A stretch of DNA of 64,000 nucleotides from Tubulanus polymorphus (Eukaryota; Nemertea; Palaeonemertea; Tubulaniformes; Tubulanidae). A program made the position numbers and the translations under genes. The notes under the pieces were generated by a model. It saw only the letters and a program-made list of their open reading frames with translations. It was not told where the DNA came from and did not search any database. The stretch is from positions 15,621,307 to 15,685,306 of the forward strand of contig NC_134031.1 in NCBI RefSeq assembly GCF_964204645.1, read 5' to 3'. This document shows, piece after piece, positions 35,201-45,089 of this stretch (within the stretch, counting starts at the first letter, position 1; every line of letters starts with the position of its first letter).

Positions 35201-37848
35201 TACCGTGCTTATCGTCAGTCTGTCGTGGATTTCGTTTTGGATCGATGTGAGCGCGTCGCCGGCTCGAATATCGCTCGGTTTACTAACCATACTGGCCGTA
35301 ACCACTCACAGCGCCGGTAGTCGTTCGCAACTTCCGCGGGTTTCTTACATCAAAGGTGAGAACGGATATATCCCCGAAACGAATTAACGTTTAGCTTGAT
35401 TTCGATGCATCATTAAGAAAAACTAAAGGATTTTTTGCGCGTCGATGAAAGAAACTAAATAAGAATCTATGCAATAGTAAAATACATTAAGAGGATCCTA
35501 TTAATGTAATTTTGATCGCAGCCTTTGATAGGTTTGAAATGGGTATTTTATTCACAGAAGCTTTAAATGCAGCGTTTGTAGTCGTTGAAATAATTAACGA
35601 AATCTATATGACTATGTACTCCTTCTGGAGTGGGTTTTTTTTCTTTTGATATCCACTTTGACAAAGAAGTGCCTTGGCACAAAAATTAACATGCGCTAAT
35701 TAGCGTCACGGTCGATACGCCTGCTCTTTTTAAGAGTTCGGTCGTTACTTTGATATTAATGATGAGCAATGAGAAATCTGTCTCTGAAGCATTAACGCGA
35801 TATTTCTAGAGTTCATTAGGATAAGAATAATTGCCGTGAAGTCCTTAAAAATCGTGGGGAACCCGCAACACCAGCTTTCCCACCGATGGCGTGACGAGCA
35901 ATAAGTCTTCCGTCGTCAAAATTGGCTCATTTTCGATGAACTTTGAACTGTAGATCTTTTGACTCCCGAATCCAAATATTATCACAGCAACAACAAAATA
36001 TACAATGGATGAATTCGTGTACTCAGATATCGGTATATTTTTCATTAGTCATTGGTTCACTTAGTTTCAATTGAAATGTAGAAAAAAATCGAACGCGGAA
36101 GACCGACTGTCAACCAGCGACATTTGGCGGATCCTCGCCTGCCATACGTGCAATCCTCGAATGCCACAGTAGCGGTGCAGATTCTCCATTAATTTGATCG
36201 TGTGGGTGCATATAGTTAAAAATCAATCTGCCTGTACCTGATATCAAATTTACGAAAATGGTAATAAAACAAAAAAAGAGAACAAAACACTGTGATACAA
36301 ATTCCAGGCCCGGTTTCATAAAACGGCAGCATTTTTCAAAACCGATTAACAATTACTTTATGCTCATACGAGATTTTTAAATGATCATTTTGTTTTCAGC
36401 TAACGATGTATGGACGTCGTCGTGTATGGTATTCGTGTTTGGGGCTTTGATGGAGTTTGCGCTCGCCAATCTTTTAGCCAGACGTGAATTCAAGTACCGA
36501 CGCGCCGCTTCTCTGCGCGTTAAGCATCAGACCGCGATAGTAAGACATCGTTTATCGTGTTTACCTTGCTTTACGTCGTTCGGGTCAAGGTTTCGTAAGA
36601 CGAACCCAATTGAATCCGGTTGTCTATCTTTAACCTCAATGAATACGGTAGACGTCGTTTGAAGTGTTTTCCGTGCGTCGTAAGCGATCAGCAGGACTCG
36701 AACCCTCGTGTCATTCGGGAGCACTGATAGTGAATGCATTAGCATCACACCTAATCCCACTGACCTTGAGGCTTCTACAACGATTTTCACTAATCTCAAA
36801 GATGTGAGAACTGTGAGACCCCGTAACGATTTGTCGTCTTTATAGATCTTCTCCAAGCTGATACCCTACTTTTCACAAATTACAGCCTCAACCGCTACGG
36901 CGACGCAAAAAATTACCCTTGTTTCTCATCAGCCCTTCTTTGGAAAAGTGACGAGGGAGGCCGAGGTTTTTATCTTGTAGCTACCTTTTTTATAAATGAG
37001 AAATAAAAAGCCTAAATTCCAAATTCTAGATTCCAAAAGTAACGAGGCCAGCTATTAAATAGGTAAATTTAGTCGTCAACCTTGAATCAGGATAGAAAGG
37101 ACTTCGTTACCGAAATGCTCACGCGCCACGGTAACAATATTGAGTAGCGACCGTGAGACAAAAACATTTTAGAAAGTGTGATCAAGTTGTTTTTCGGGAT
37201 GCGTGCGAAAGTGTTTTACTTTTAAAACGAGCATCGAAAGTATATTTCTGCATGTGGGATGCGCATTTTCGTTCATATTTTCTACTGAAGATCGATTTGA
37301 CGCGCGCGGAATATGAGCCTGGTTAGAAACAAGCTATCATTTTGACGTGTCCTTATGTAGGCTTGTACCTTGTGCATCTGATAACTATCGTTTAAATCTA
37401 GACGCTCTACGCGTTCTTAGATATCGACTTTCCGCGGTACAAAAGCTTTTAAAGTTCTTCCGGTATTCTATTTTGTACACTTTAAGCTTTTTGCATTTTA
37501 AAATACTCTCTCTTTGTTCCTTTTCAGAGTGACGCCGATGGTAAATCTTCGAAGCGATATCAAAATGGTGATATTTCCGTTATATCCTCTGCGCAACAAA
37601 ATAATCACGATACGAATATAGAGCAAACGGCGCCACCTGGTGATCACCATGGAATCGTACATCCACCGTGTGCCTGCATCGCATTTGGAGTAACGGCGAA
37701 ACGCGTCGATGTCGTTTCGCGCTATTTGTTCCCGTTTTTATTCCTGATTTTTAACGTCGCCTTTTGGCTTTATTACTACAAACCATCTTGCTCAAAATGC
37801 CACGTAGCTGACAGCAGCAAGTCGTGTTCCACGTCAGCGATGCTATAA
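23283..37848 (+). CDS. Cys-loop ligand-gated anion channel subunit (glycine/glutamate-receptor type), 9 exons
   Basis: A pentameric ligand-gated chloride channel subunit. Exons: 23283-23365, 25184-25272, 27361-27428, 27771-27997, 32006-32088, 32845-32985, 35125-35355, 36400-36539, 37528-37848; total 1383 nt, 460 residues, all phases closed. Exon 1 (hydrophobic signal) is the least certain. Landmarks: [10 protein letters not shown] in loop D/A, Cys-loop [15 protein letters not shown] (163-177), second Cys pair 224/235 typical of GlyR and GluCl rather than GABA-A, SPAR before M2 (anion selectivity), M3 [21 protein letters not shown]4 [20 protein letters not shown], and a Cys-rich tail. Introns fall where vertebrate glycine receptor introns fall. 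Oddities: Leu instead of Thr at M2 6', and an extra Cys166 in the Cys-loop. The agonist cannot be predicted. Confidence 0.93.
25928..26217. mobile_element. MITE with cagacccgtgccga ends
   Basis: The left end cagacccgtgccga and right end tcggcacgggcctg are inverted copies, 290 bp apart, in channel intron 2. Internal arms also pair (aaatgcccta... and ggtaccactttttggtaaaaagtacc). No transposase frame. Confidence 0.7.
27075..27167. mobile_element. Very small MITE with cgccatctggtg ends
   Basis: About 93 bp bounded by ttgcgccatctggtgagtgcc and ggcaccagatggcg, inverted copies of each other. It lies in channel intron 2, about 190 bases before exon 3. Confidence 0.55.
30735..31090 (-). pseudogene. 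Degenerate non-LTR retrotransposon 3' fragment
   Basis: Read on -, one frame gives [20 protein letters not shown] and then the next frame gives [20 protein letters not shown] followed by [10 protein letters not shown]. This matches the common C-terminal end of LINE ORF2 proteins (RCLxRIxxIFWPxxISNEEL ... ALRWTPEGKRKRGRPKxTWRRT). A frameshift and stops separate the two halves, so it is dead. G+C is higher than in the surrounding intron. It lies in channel intron 4. Confidence 0.75.
31736..31931. mobile_element. Foldback MITE in channel intron 4
   Basis: The ends are perfect inverted copies of atgattcagtcaaagat (31736-31752 and 31915-31931). A second inner pair, gagcaacgtttcggct and agccgaaacgttgctc, surrounds a centre with catcatcaggcg and cgcctgatgatg. 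No coding capacity. Confidence 0.85.
32482..32811. mobile_element. Foldback MITE family A, copy 2, with 9-bp target duplication
   Basis: 330 bp with inverted arms of about 85 bases: the left begins catcctcccctgcagggatt, the right ends aatccctgccgagggaggatg. ATTGTAAAA flanks it directly on both sides (32473-32481 and 32812-32820), a 9-bp target-site duplication typical of Mutator-like elements. The right end is 33 bases before channel exon 6. The arms contain ggattcgaac, a B-box-like motif. Confidence 0.88.
33340..33545 (-). repeat. Duplicated segment, open-frame copy
   Basis: On -, this segment is about 85% identical by eye to 47625-47815 on +. Here the frame is open across the shared part and contains [20 protein letters not shown] and [18 protein letters not shown] do not recognise the protein. 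It lies in a channel intron and is more likely a transposed gene fragment than an active exon. Confidence 0.55.
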
Positions 37849-38296
37849 AATCGGGTTATTTTCAAAATGGACTCCTTAAAATAGACCGAAGGTGATCGAA
37901 GTCAATCCACGATTTAATGATGAGGATTTGGAACTTTCAAAACAGGCGCTCAGTCGACAAAAGATATAATCTGAATTTCAAAACAAAATCCTTTATTCAT
38001 CTATGAATTGATGAAGCGTTAGTGAAACGATGAACAAGCGAACCTTTTCTTTTTATTCATTCCACATTAAGCGTTTTCCTTGTTTTATCCGATTCACTTA
38101 TTCACACGATATATTGGTTTGTTAATTTTTGCTTTCAATATTTCTAAACTTGAAATGAAATAATAAAGGTAACAACATTTGTTGTCAGAATGGAATTAGA
38201 AGTTTGAACTAAGTTACTACACGGATGGCTATAGTTGGTTATATAGAGATTTAGAGCAGATAGCTATTGGTCTACTGGTTATTCTTCACTTTATTT
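37849..38296. other. Convergent intergenic interval
   Basis: Between the channel stop codon (+) and the stop codon of the first repeat-protein gene (-). It must hold both 3' UTRs. No further gene or structure is seen. Confidence 0.55.
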
Positions 38297-39406
38297 TTAA
38301 TTCATCTCGGAAAATCTTCTGAACAGAGCTAATACGTCTTGGATATCTTCCTCGCTATCTGCCTTCACCTTTGTCTCAGTTTCTTCGTTTTGCTTTTTTT
38401 GCTTACTGCTGAATTTCTTTCTGAGAAAAGCCAAAGCGGCTTGGAAATCTTCATCGTTAGCAGAGGCTTGTAGTTTTGATTTTGGCTCTTCCTCGCTTTC
38501 TGCCTTCCTCTTTGTTTCAATTTCTTCCTTTTGCTTTTTTTGCTTACTGCTGAATTTCTTTCTGAGAAAAGCCAAAGCGGCTTGGACATCTTCATCGTTA
38601 GCAGAGGCTTGTAGTTTTGATTTTGGCTCTTCCTCGCTTTCTGCCTTCCTCTTTGTTTCAATTTCTTCCTTTTGCTTTTTTTGCTTACTGCTGAATTTCT
38701 TTCTGAGAAAAGCCAAAGCGGCTTGGACATCTTCATCGTTAGCAGAAGCTTGTAGTTTTGATTTTGGCTCTTCCTCGCTTTCTGCCTTCCTCTTTGTTTC
38801 AATTTCTTCCTTTTGCTTTTTTTGCTTACTGCTGAATTTCTTTCTGAGAAAAGCCAAAGCGGCTTGGACATCTTCATCATTAGCAGAGGCTTGTAGTTTT
38901 GATTTTGGCTCTTCCTCGCTATCTACCTTCCTCTTTGTTTCAATTTCTTCCTTTTGCTTTTTTTGCTTACTGCTGAATTTCTTTCTGAGAAAAGCCAAAG
39001 CGCCTTGGACATCTTCATCGTTAGCAGAGGCTTGTAGTTTTGATTTTGGCTCTCCCTCCTGATCTGCCTCCCTGACTTGTAACTCTGCCTGACTATCTAA
39101 CTCAGAAAGGATCCTCTTCACTTCGTCAGAGGTCAGTCCTGAGTTAAGTGGCCCTGCAAAATTCATTATTATCTGAACATTTATAATCTGTTGTTTTCCA
39201 GCCCTCAAAACAGGTAAGTCAGTACAATCGCAGATGATAGCTTTGATGTCTATCCACTGAAGGAAAATTAGAGTCTACTCTTTTCATATCAAAATGCACT
39301 ATTATCTCCCCACATATTTGGCCACAAAAAAAAGAAATAAACAATTACCTGCGACTACTGCATACGCCGACACTACTGTTAAAAGTAGAAACAAATTAAC
39401 TTTCAT
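38297..39406 (-). CDS. Secreted charge-segregated repeat protein, paralogue 1 (304 residues)
   Basis: Coding exons 39349-39406 (signal peptide, MKVNLFLLLTVVSAYAVVA) and 38297-39153; total 915 nt. A non-coding exon starts at 39539 (donor AAAGG|GTAAGT) and joins an acceptor at 39416. After a short leader come five repeats of 47 residues and a truncated last unit ending LALFRRFSEMN. Each unit has an acidic half (EPKSKLQASANDEDVQ) and a cationic amphipathic half (ALAFLRKKFSSKQKKQK), with KRK near the unit boundary. No Cys. Three neighbouring 141-bp DNA units differ by only one or two bases, showing recent homogenisation. The design resembles multi-copy peptide precursors, but no family is recognised and processing is inference. 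Its paralogue lies 0.8 kb upstream. Confidence 0.85.
38340..39062 (-). repeat. Tandem 141-bp coding repeats
   Basis: Five in-frame units of 141 bp (47 codons) inside paralogue 1. The unit starts visible on + as cttcctcgct recur at 38488, 38629, 38770 and 38911. The inner three units are almost identical; the outer units are more diverged, as expected from unequal exchange. Confidence 0.92.
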
Positions 39407-39634
39407 CTTTAAGATCTGAAAATTCAATAAATCATTACTGAGCTGAGAACCTCTAGACCTATATTACATTCACAATCACCAGTTGCGTTGTGAGTCAATT
39501 CATTCTTCTTATTTTTGATAACGCGAAAGCAGACTTACCCTTTGTTGGTGAACTACTGTTGAAGTCCCGTGCGATGTGGTGAAAGCGTCGGACACTGAAC
39601 ACCGAATAATCGAGTAACATTAAGTCGTTATAGC

Positions 39635-39641
39635 CCTTATA
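39635..39641 (-). promoter_or_regulatory. Candidate TATA box of repeat-protein paralogue 1
   Basis: TATAAGG on -, about 30 bases upstream of the region aligned with the leader of paralogue 2. Surrounding sequence (taagggctataac here, caagggcaataac near 41865 in paralogue 2) is conserved between the two genes, which supports a shared ancestral promoter. Confidence 0.55.
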
Positions 39642-40183
39642 CAGCAGGATTTCGTGTCTGTTCCTGTTTTTAGCTTCGATTTTCTAACTTTCTTTTGACT
39701 CGAATACTATAAACCAGCCGCAAAATTGTGTCATACGTCACCAACCGTATTATTAATGTGGATATCATGTAAATGAACTTCTAGATAGACTGAAAGCGAT
39801 ACGCTTCAATAAAAAACGAGAATTCGGACCTTTTATATCGAGTAGACAGTGCATAAAATTTAAAATATGTCATCCAAATTTCAAAGAAATTTTATTCATG
39901 AATCTTTGAATTAATGAGCTCTTATTGATACGATACACAAGCGAACAGTTTTTTTTCATTCATTTGTTCCACTTTCAGCATTTTACTAGTTTAACTATTA
40001 TCATATTTCCCGGTGAATAATTCGATGCGCCTTTACCCGATTATGAGCTCGTTCATAAATGCTTTCGACATATATCATGGATTAATAAAAGATACAACAG
40101 TCGTTTCAAGAATGGAATTAGAATTTGAAATCGAACCACTATATATTGATGTATTGATTTAAATCATAGCTATAGTCTATAAG

Positions 40184-41639
40184 TTATTCTTCACTTTCTT
40201 CTCTCTGCTTTTGTTGCTTCTTGTGGAATTTCTTTCTGAGAAGGGCTAGTGCGTCTTGTACATCTTCATCGTCAGCCGAGGCCTGTAATTCTGATTTTGG
40301 TTTTTCCTCGCTATCTGCTTCCCTCTTTGTTGTACTTGCTTCTCTTTGCTTCTGTTGCTTCTTACGGAATTTCTTTCTGAGAAGGGCTAGTGCGTCTTGT
40401 ACATCTTCATCGTCAGCTGAGGCCTGTAATTCTGATTTGGGTTTTTCCTCGCTATCATCTGCTTCCCTCTTTGTTGTACTTTCTTCTCTTTGCTTTTGTT
40501 GCTTCTTACGGAATTTCTTTCTGAGAAGGGCTAATGCATCTTGTACATCTTCATCGTCAGCCGAGGCCTGTAATTCTGATTTGGGTTTTTCTTCGCTATC
40601 CGCTTCCCTGGCCTGTAATTCCAACTGATTATCTATCCCAGAAACAACCCTTTTCACTTCATCAATAACCTGTCCGACGTCTCGTTCAAGCGGCCCTACA
40701 AAAATCATACGATTATTAAAATATATTTTCCTGATGTTTACAAACCTTCAAACTGATCCATTCTATCATAGACATAAGTTTCGACGTATTTGTCTAACAT
40801 CTGGAAGGGATCTAAATTCATCTTCTACGGAAACGTCCTAGGAACATCATTTTGGAAAAACAAATTTTTCTCTCAACATCTCTCAACATAACCTCAACGC
40901 GAGGCTCATAACCTCCGTCGAGATTTTTATCTCGACATTTACTCAGGTACGATTGATGAAACATTTTGCCGATATTGCGCTGATTTTATACCTAGTTATA
41001 TCTCAACATAAAATGATTTGCGACAAACAAAAATTCAGTATAGTAGTGATTATCATTTGGTTGTTACGTTATTACATTATAACTATTACATAATGGTAAA
41101 AAAGGTAACTAGAAAATGTGTCAAGAATTTATGTCGAGATGATAATTCGACATGAAATCAGCAAAATATTCTATGAATATAGGGTGCAGTCACAGAGCCT
41201 ACAGGCTGTAACAACTTCGGACCAAGCCAAGTGGTGACTGTACCCCGAAAAAAAAGAAAAGATTTATATGATACTGGACGAGATGGATGAAATGAGACAT
41301 GACATGAAGATATTAGTAATAGAGTTTCTTCTTATCAAGCTGACCATCATATTAATCGTAAATTATTTTTGGTTGAGATATATCCCAACCAAAACCAAAA
41401 TTGGATTTTTCGTATATGATGACCCCAGGACGTTTCTTAATCCGTGAATTACATTTTAAAATGCGCTATATCTTTGAAAGATTTTTGACTATCCATAAAA
41501 ATCATACCCTTTGGACCGAGTGCCATTCGATATTGATATTTTGTTTCTTAACTAAATGAGAGACATGTTGAAATGAAATACCTGCGACTGCTGCATAAGT
41601 AGAGACCACTAAAACGAATAGGGCAAAACAAATCTTCAT
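40184..41639 (-). CDS. Secreted charge-segregated repeat protein, paralogue 2 (189 residues)
   Basis: Coding exons 41582-41639 (signal peptide MKICFALFVLVVSTYAAVA) and 40184-40695; total 570 nt. A non-coding exon starts at 41805 (donor ATAT|GTAAGT). Intron position and phase 1 match paralogue 1. After GPLERDVGQVIDEVKRVV come three repeats of about 46 residues: an acidic half (KPKSELQASADDEDVQ) and a cationic helix (DALALLRKKFRKKQQKQRE), with STTKREAD at each unit boundary. KR followed by Glu-Ala-Asp suggests furin/convertase cleavage and dipeptide trimming as in multi-copy peptide precursors; this is inference. The last unit ends in QREESEE and stop. No Cys and no known family. Confidence 0.85.
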
Positions 41640-43104
41640 ATTGCTAATTCAAAAATTCAATGATTCCTAAAAAAAACAACGATGCCTTTACATTGACTTA
41701 AGTATGAATTACGTGAAGATATCGACCGCAATTCGATTGAAAATACACGATTCCAAATTAACGTGGCAATTTACTTTTAAATAACTATGAATGAATCAAC
41801 TTACATATGTTGATGTTGAACTGCAGACACTCTCGTGAGATGTGGTGAACGCGAAACACCGTTATTGCCCTTGTACGGGATAAACAGGATAATTTGTAAG
41901 TAATCATGCGTCGATAAACATTCCTAGTTAACTATGGTAAATGAGCGCTATCATAAAAAATTTTCGGCCAGATAAACCCGCACATAAGATCGGTAAACCA
42001 GAGTGCTGTAACCATTTTTACCATCGGATTTAAATGCGCTTTTTCACTAGTTTGGAATGATTCCATTTATTTGAAAAAAAATTGTTTTTTAGGTTTAATT
42101 CGTCGGTAAACTTCAATCGTGTTGAAACCCTTTCTGATAGATCATAGTGTCTATATAGATGGCGCATTCCTCTTTCGAGGAATGTCGTATTCAGACACGC
42201 ATTATGCTGTTCGAAAAAATTCCATTCAAATTCAATAAATAAGATAAAGTTTCATCTAAGTTTGGAATTGCTATCGATGTTTCTTCATAATTGTCTTCTA
42301 CAGCGATAGTTATGTCAATACCGTTTATAGTATGGCAACAGTTTTGGAATAAGTGTATAATTAATCGTTCTTATTTTCATTATCTGTTTAACATAGCAGA
42401 GACATCATGACCTCACGCGGAATATTTAACTGCAAATGTTGTTTTGTTATATGTGCATCATTGTATGACAGTATTTGGAGAGCGTTTAATTACGCAAAAA
42501 CGGTACGTGTTGGCAATTATCGCGAAAGTTCTAACCGCAGTATAAGTGAGCACCATTTTCGTTGACCCGAATTGCGGACGCACTAGATACGCTAAAAGCA
42601 TGTTGATCTCATAGTGTTTATCTCGTCCATTAGTCCTTAAATGCAACAAACGAAAGAAAATAACTCGAAAAAAGTTTTAGTTTTGGTTTTAGTTTTATCT
42701 TCATTTTAATAAACAACATCGTCAACTGATCGATCAACTCCGTCACTTTCTTGAACAGAACATTCTTCTCAGTATTTTTGACACACTAAACATCGACTCA
42801 AAATATCTTTTTTCTTCTTCGTGGCGACAAAAACCTCAACTTTGAACAAAATTCTGAACTGATTTCAAATGCTGCCAATTTCATTCGGAAAAAAAATGTG
42901 AATGATATGTAATAAATATATACCCTGTCCCTGTTCCTTGAAACATGAGCACAGAACAACCTTCTTAACGCGTAACTAACACGACTAACTAGCTCGCCGT
43001 TGTATCTAAATATATATTTCAAATATCGCGCCAAAATATCATGTAAAACTATCTTTGCTAGTGTATATACTGTATTCTTGCATTGGTATATTTGAAAATA
43101 AAAT
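41640..43104. other. Intergenic stretch
   Basis: Contains the leader exon and promoter of repeat-protein paralogue 2 (to about 41880). From there to 43104 no exon is supported; part must be the 3' UTR of the cysteine-rich gene on -. Confidence 0.5.
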
Positions 43105-44990
43105 CTAATATGGCAAAAAATGATCTATGTATTTGTTTGCGTCGGGATTATGAGTAGAACCAGAATCGGTTGTCGGGGTACGGTCGCACAAGTGCTCGAG
43201 ACAGATACATTGCTGCGTGAACTTGTTTCGTCGGAGACCAAATTGAACATTACACTTTTTAGCTTCAAACGCCTGATAGATGGCACCGGTGTTTTTCTGA
43301 AATCGTAGTTGAATATCCTGAAATGAACATAGTTAGGAATAGTACCGCGATTGACTTACGTACACGTGTGGTAAAGATTAAGCAAAACCAAGAAAAAACA
43401 CACTGTGGAATTTAAGAAAGAAAATCGTTTTCCGCACGGATCAGATTATCATAATTTCGTTATGCCTCTGCATTTCAGATCCAATTCTCAACCTCAATGT
43501 GACGTGACTGGCTAAAATGAGAAGTTCAAAGACACTTCAGTCTCGTCTATTCATTCATGGTTTATTATAGATTTTTATCGTGATTAAACAAGCGTCCTAT
43601 GCATGAACAAGTCTCGATCGTCTCATTTTTAACAATAAATCTACACAGGCGAACTGATCGTACATGAGAGCGCATAGCCCGTGAAATTACCTTATAAGGG
43701 CATAGAAAACCGGATTGGGGTCAATATCGCGTTTCGCAGTACTGTTAAAACATAGTCACGAAACACAATACTTCTAATAGAATTATAAACGGAATGTTTA
43801 TGAAACGCCCCCTGTTTTTGTCGTTGAGGTCACATGATTGAAACCGCAATACCACGTGACTGCCGAAGATTCAAGTATTTGTGAAGTTTAAAGTCGTAAA
43901 TAAGCCTGTAATCATGAAGCATATGTTAGTTAACCTACCAACGGGTTTACGTTCGGCACATCCGATTTAGATCCTCTAATCACGCACTTCCTATTGAATC
44001 TGGTACCAAAACATACCAAGGGACGATCGCTTATGTACCAAATGTAACCTAAACAAAATTGGCGACGAATTCCATTTTGTTTTTGAATGCAATTACTTTT
44101 CGGATTTGCGTAATTTGTATACACTCTAATTTTTCTCACAGTAAACCCAACTATTCACTAATGTAGTAAATCAGTCAATTCAACCAATAGAAATGTGTTA
44201 AGAAAACTTGCAGTTTATGTTAAGATACCGTACAGGAGTTTGTAAACTGTATATTATTTTTATGTATTTACTTTTGTTTGTGGGCTCGAAAAATGTTGTG
44301 TAATTTGATGCAATAAAGAATAGTCTAATCTACTAATTATACAGCTTAATTTTAAGTTATCACCGATAAGGCGAGATTAAGGCGAAGATGTTTCTTTGTA
44401 TAATGCATGATACCGATATAATGTCGTGAATGTTATTTTTGGTCAGAAAACACCAACAAGTCGAAGTATAGCAGCAAGACGACTCCTACCAAAACACAAC
44501 GCATGACGTTTCACGATACTCTCGTATATTTTAAGTAATATTCCAGCGCAACAAGTTGTCATAGAATGAGCTGTAAGCAGTATCATGGTCGTTTGGGTTA
44601 TATCCGGAATGTCATGATACCACGACTTGAATACTAATTAGATTCTAGTTCACCAATTGATGCTTTTAATCTCAAAACCTATTTGTTCATCGAGGCTTTG
44701 AATCAACTCGTTTTAGTTTTCTCTCTTCTCGTTTTTTATATATGAAATAAAAACCGACGAACATAATTTGTATGGCTTTTAAGCCGCTGAATAAATTATT
44801 ATTATCATTATTATGAAACATGAAATACCAATACTGACTGCCCACAGTCATTCAAACAAACATTGAATACAATTTAACAATAATAAACAGTCCTATATTT
44901 TGCAATTGCGGTAATTCCTGAAAAATAGGATTTACCTTTGGCAGGCATTAGCACGAAGCTATTCCAACCAACCTTGAACTCTTCGGTGGC
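43105..44990 (-). CDS. Unidentified cysteine-rich protein, last three exons (5' part not found)
   Basis: Exons 44936-44990, 43939-44150 and 43105-43296 join in phase (1, then 0) and end at TAG 43105-43107. They encode about 152 residues that run ATEEFKVGWNSFVLMPAK, then a Cys-containing region (RRQFCLGYIWY, RPLVCFG, NRKCVIRG), then KKCNVQFG and QQCICLEHLCDR. All splice sites are GT-AG. The spacing of Cys residues and lack of membrane segments suggest a secreted or extracellular domain, but no family is recognised. The first exon(s) should lie to the right; the LINE relic at 45.1-46.5 kb would then be in an intron. The small 55-nt exon is the least certain. Confidence 0.55.
44610..44820 (+). 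pseudogene. LINE 3' end relic
   Basis: A short frame gives IDAFNLKTYLFIEAL, matching the usual C-terminal FKxxLKTYLF stretch of CR1/L2-like ORF2 proteins. It is followed by a short UTR and an AT-rich tail (ataaattattattatcattattatg), the usual short-repeat 3' end. Stops precede it; 5' truncated. Confidence 0.5.
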
Positions 44991-45089
44991 CTGAGAAAGT
45001 TTATGGATATGAATGAATGAATTTTGCCTAGACGTAAACAAAATTTGTAACAAAGAGTTCAAACAACGGTAGAAATTTTGACGGTTACC

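Noticed and set aside
36680-36780. tRNA-like sequence on - (gggttcgagtcctgc)
   Set aside because: Only the B box is convincing; no acceptor stem or anticodon arm can be formed. At best a SINE remnant in a channel intron.
38365-38880. 171-codon alternative-frame ORF in the repeat gene
   Set aside because: Periodic shadow of the 141-bp repeat; the other frame has the signal peptide exon and correct phase.
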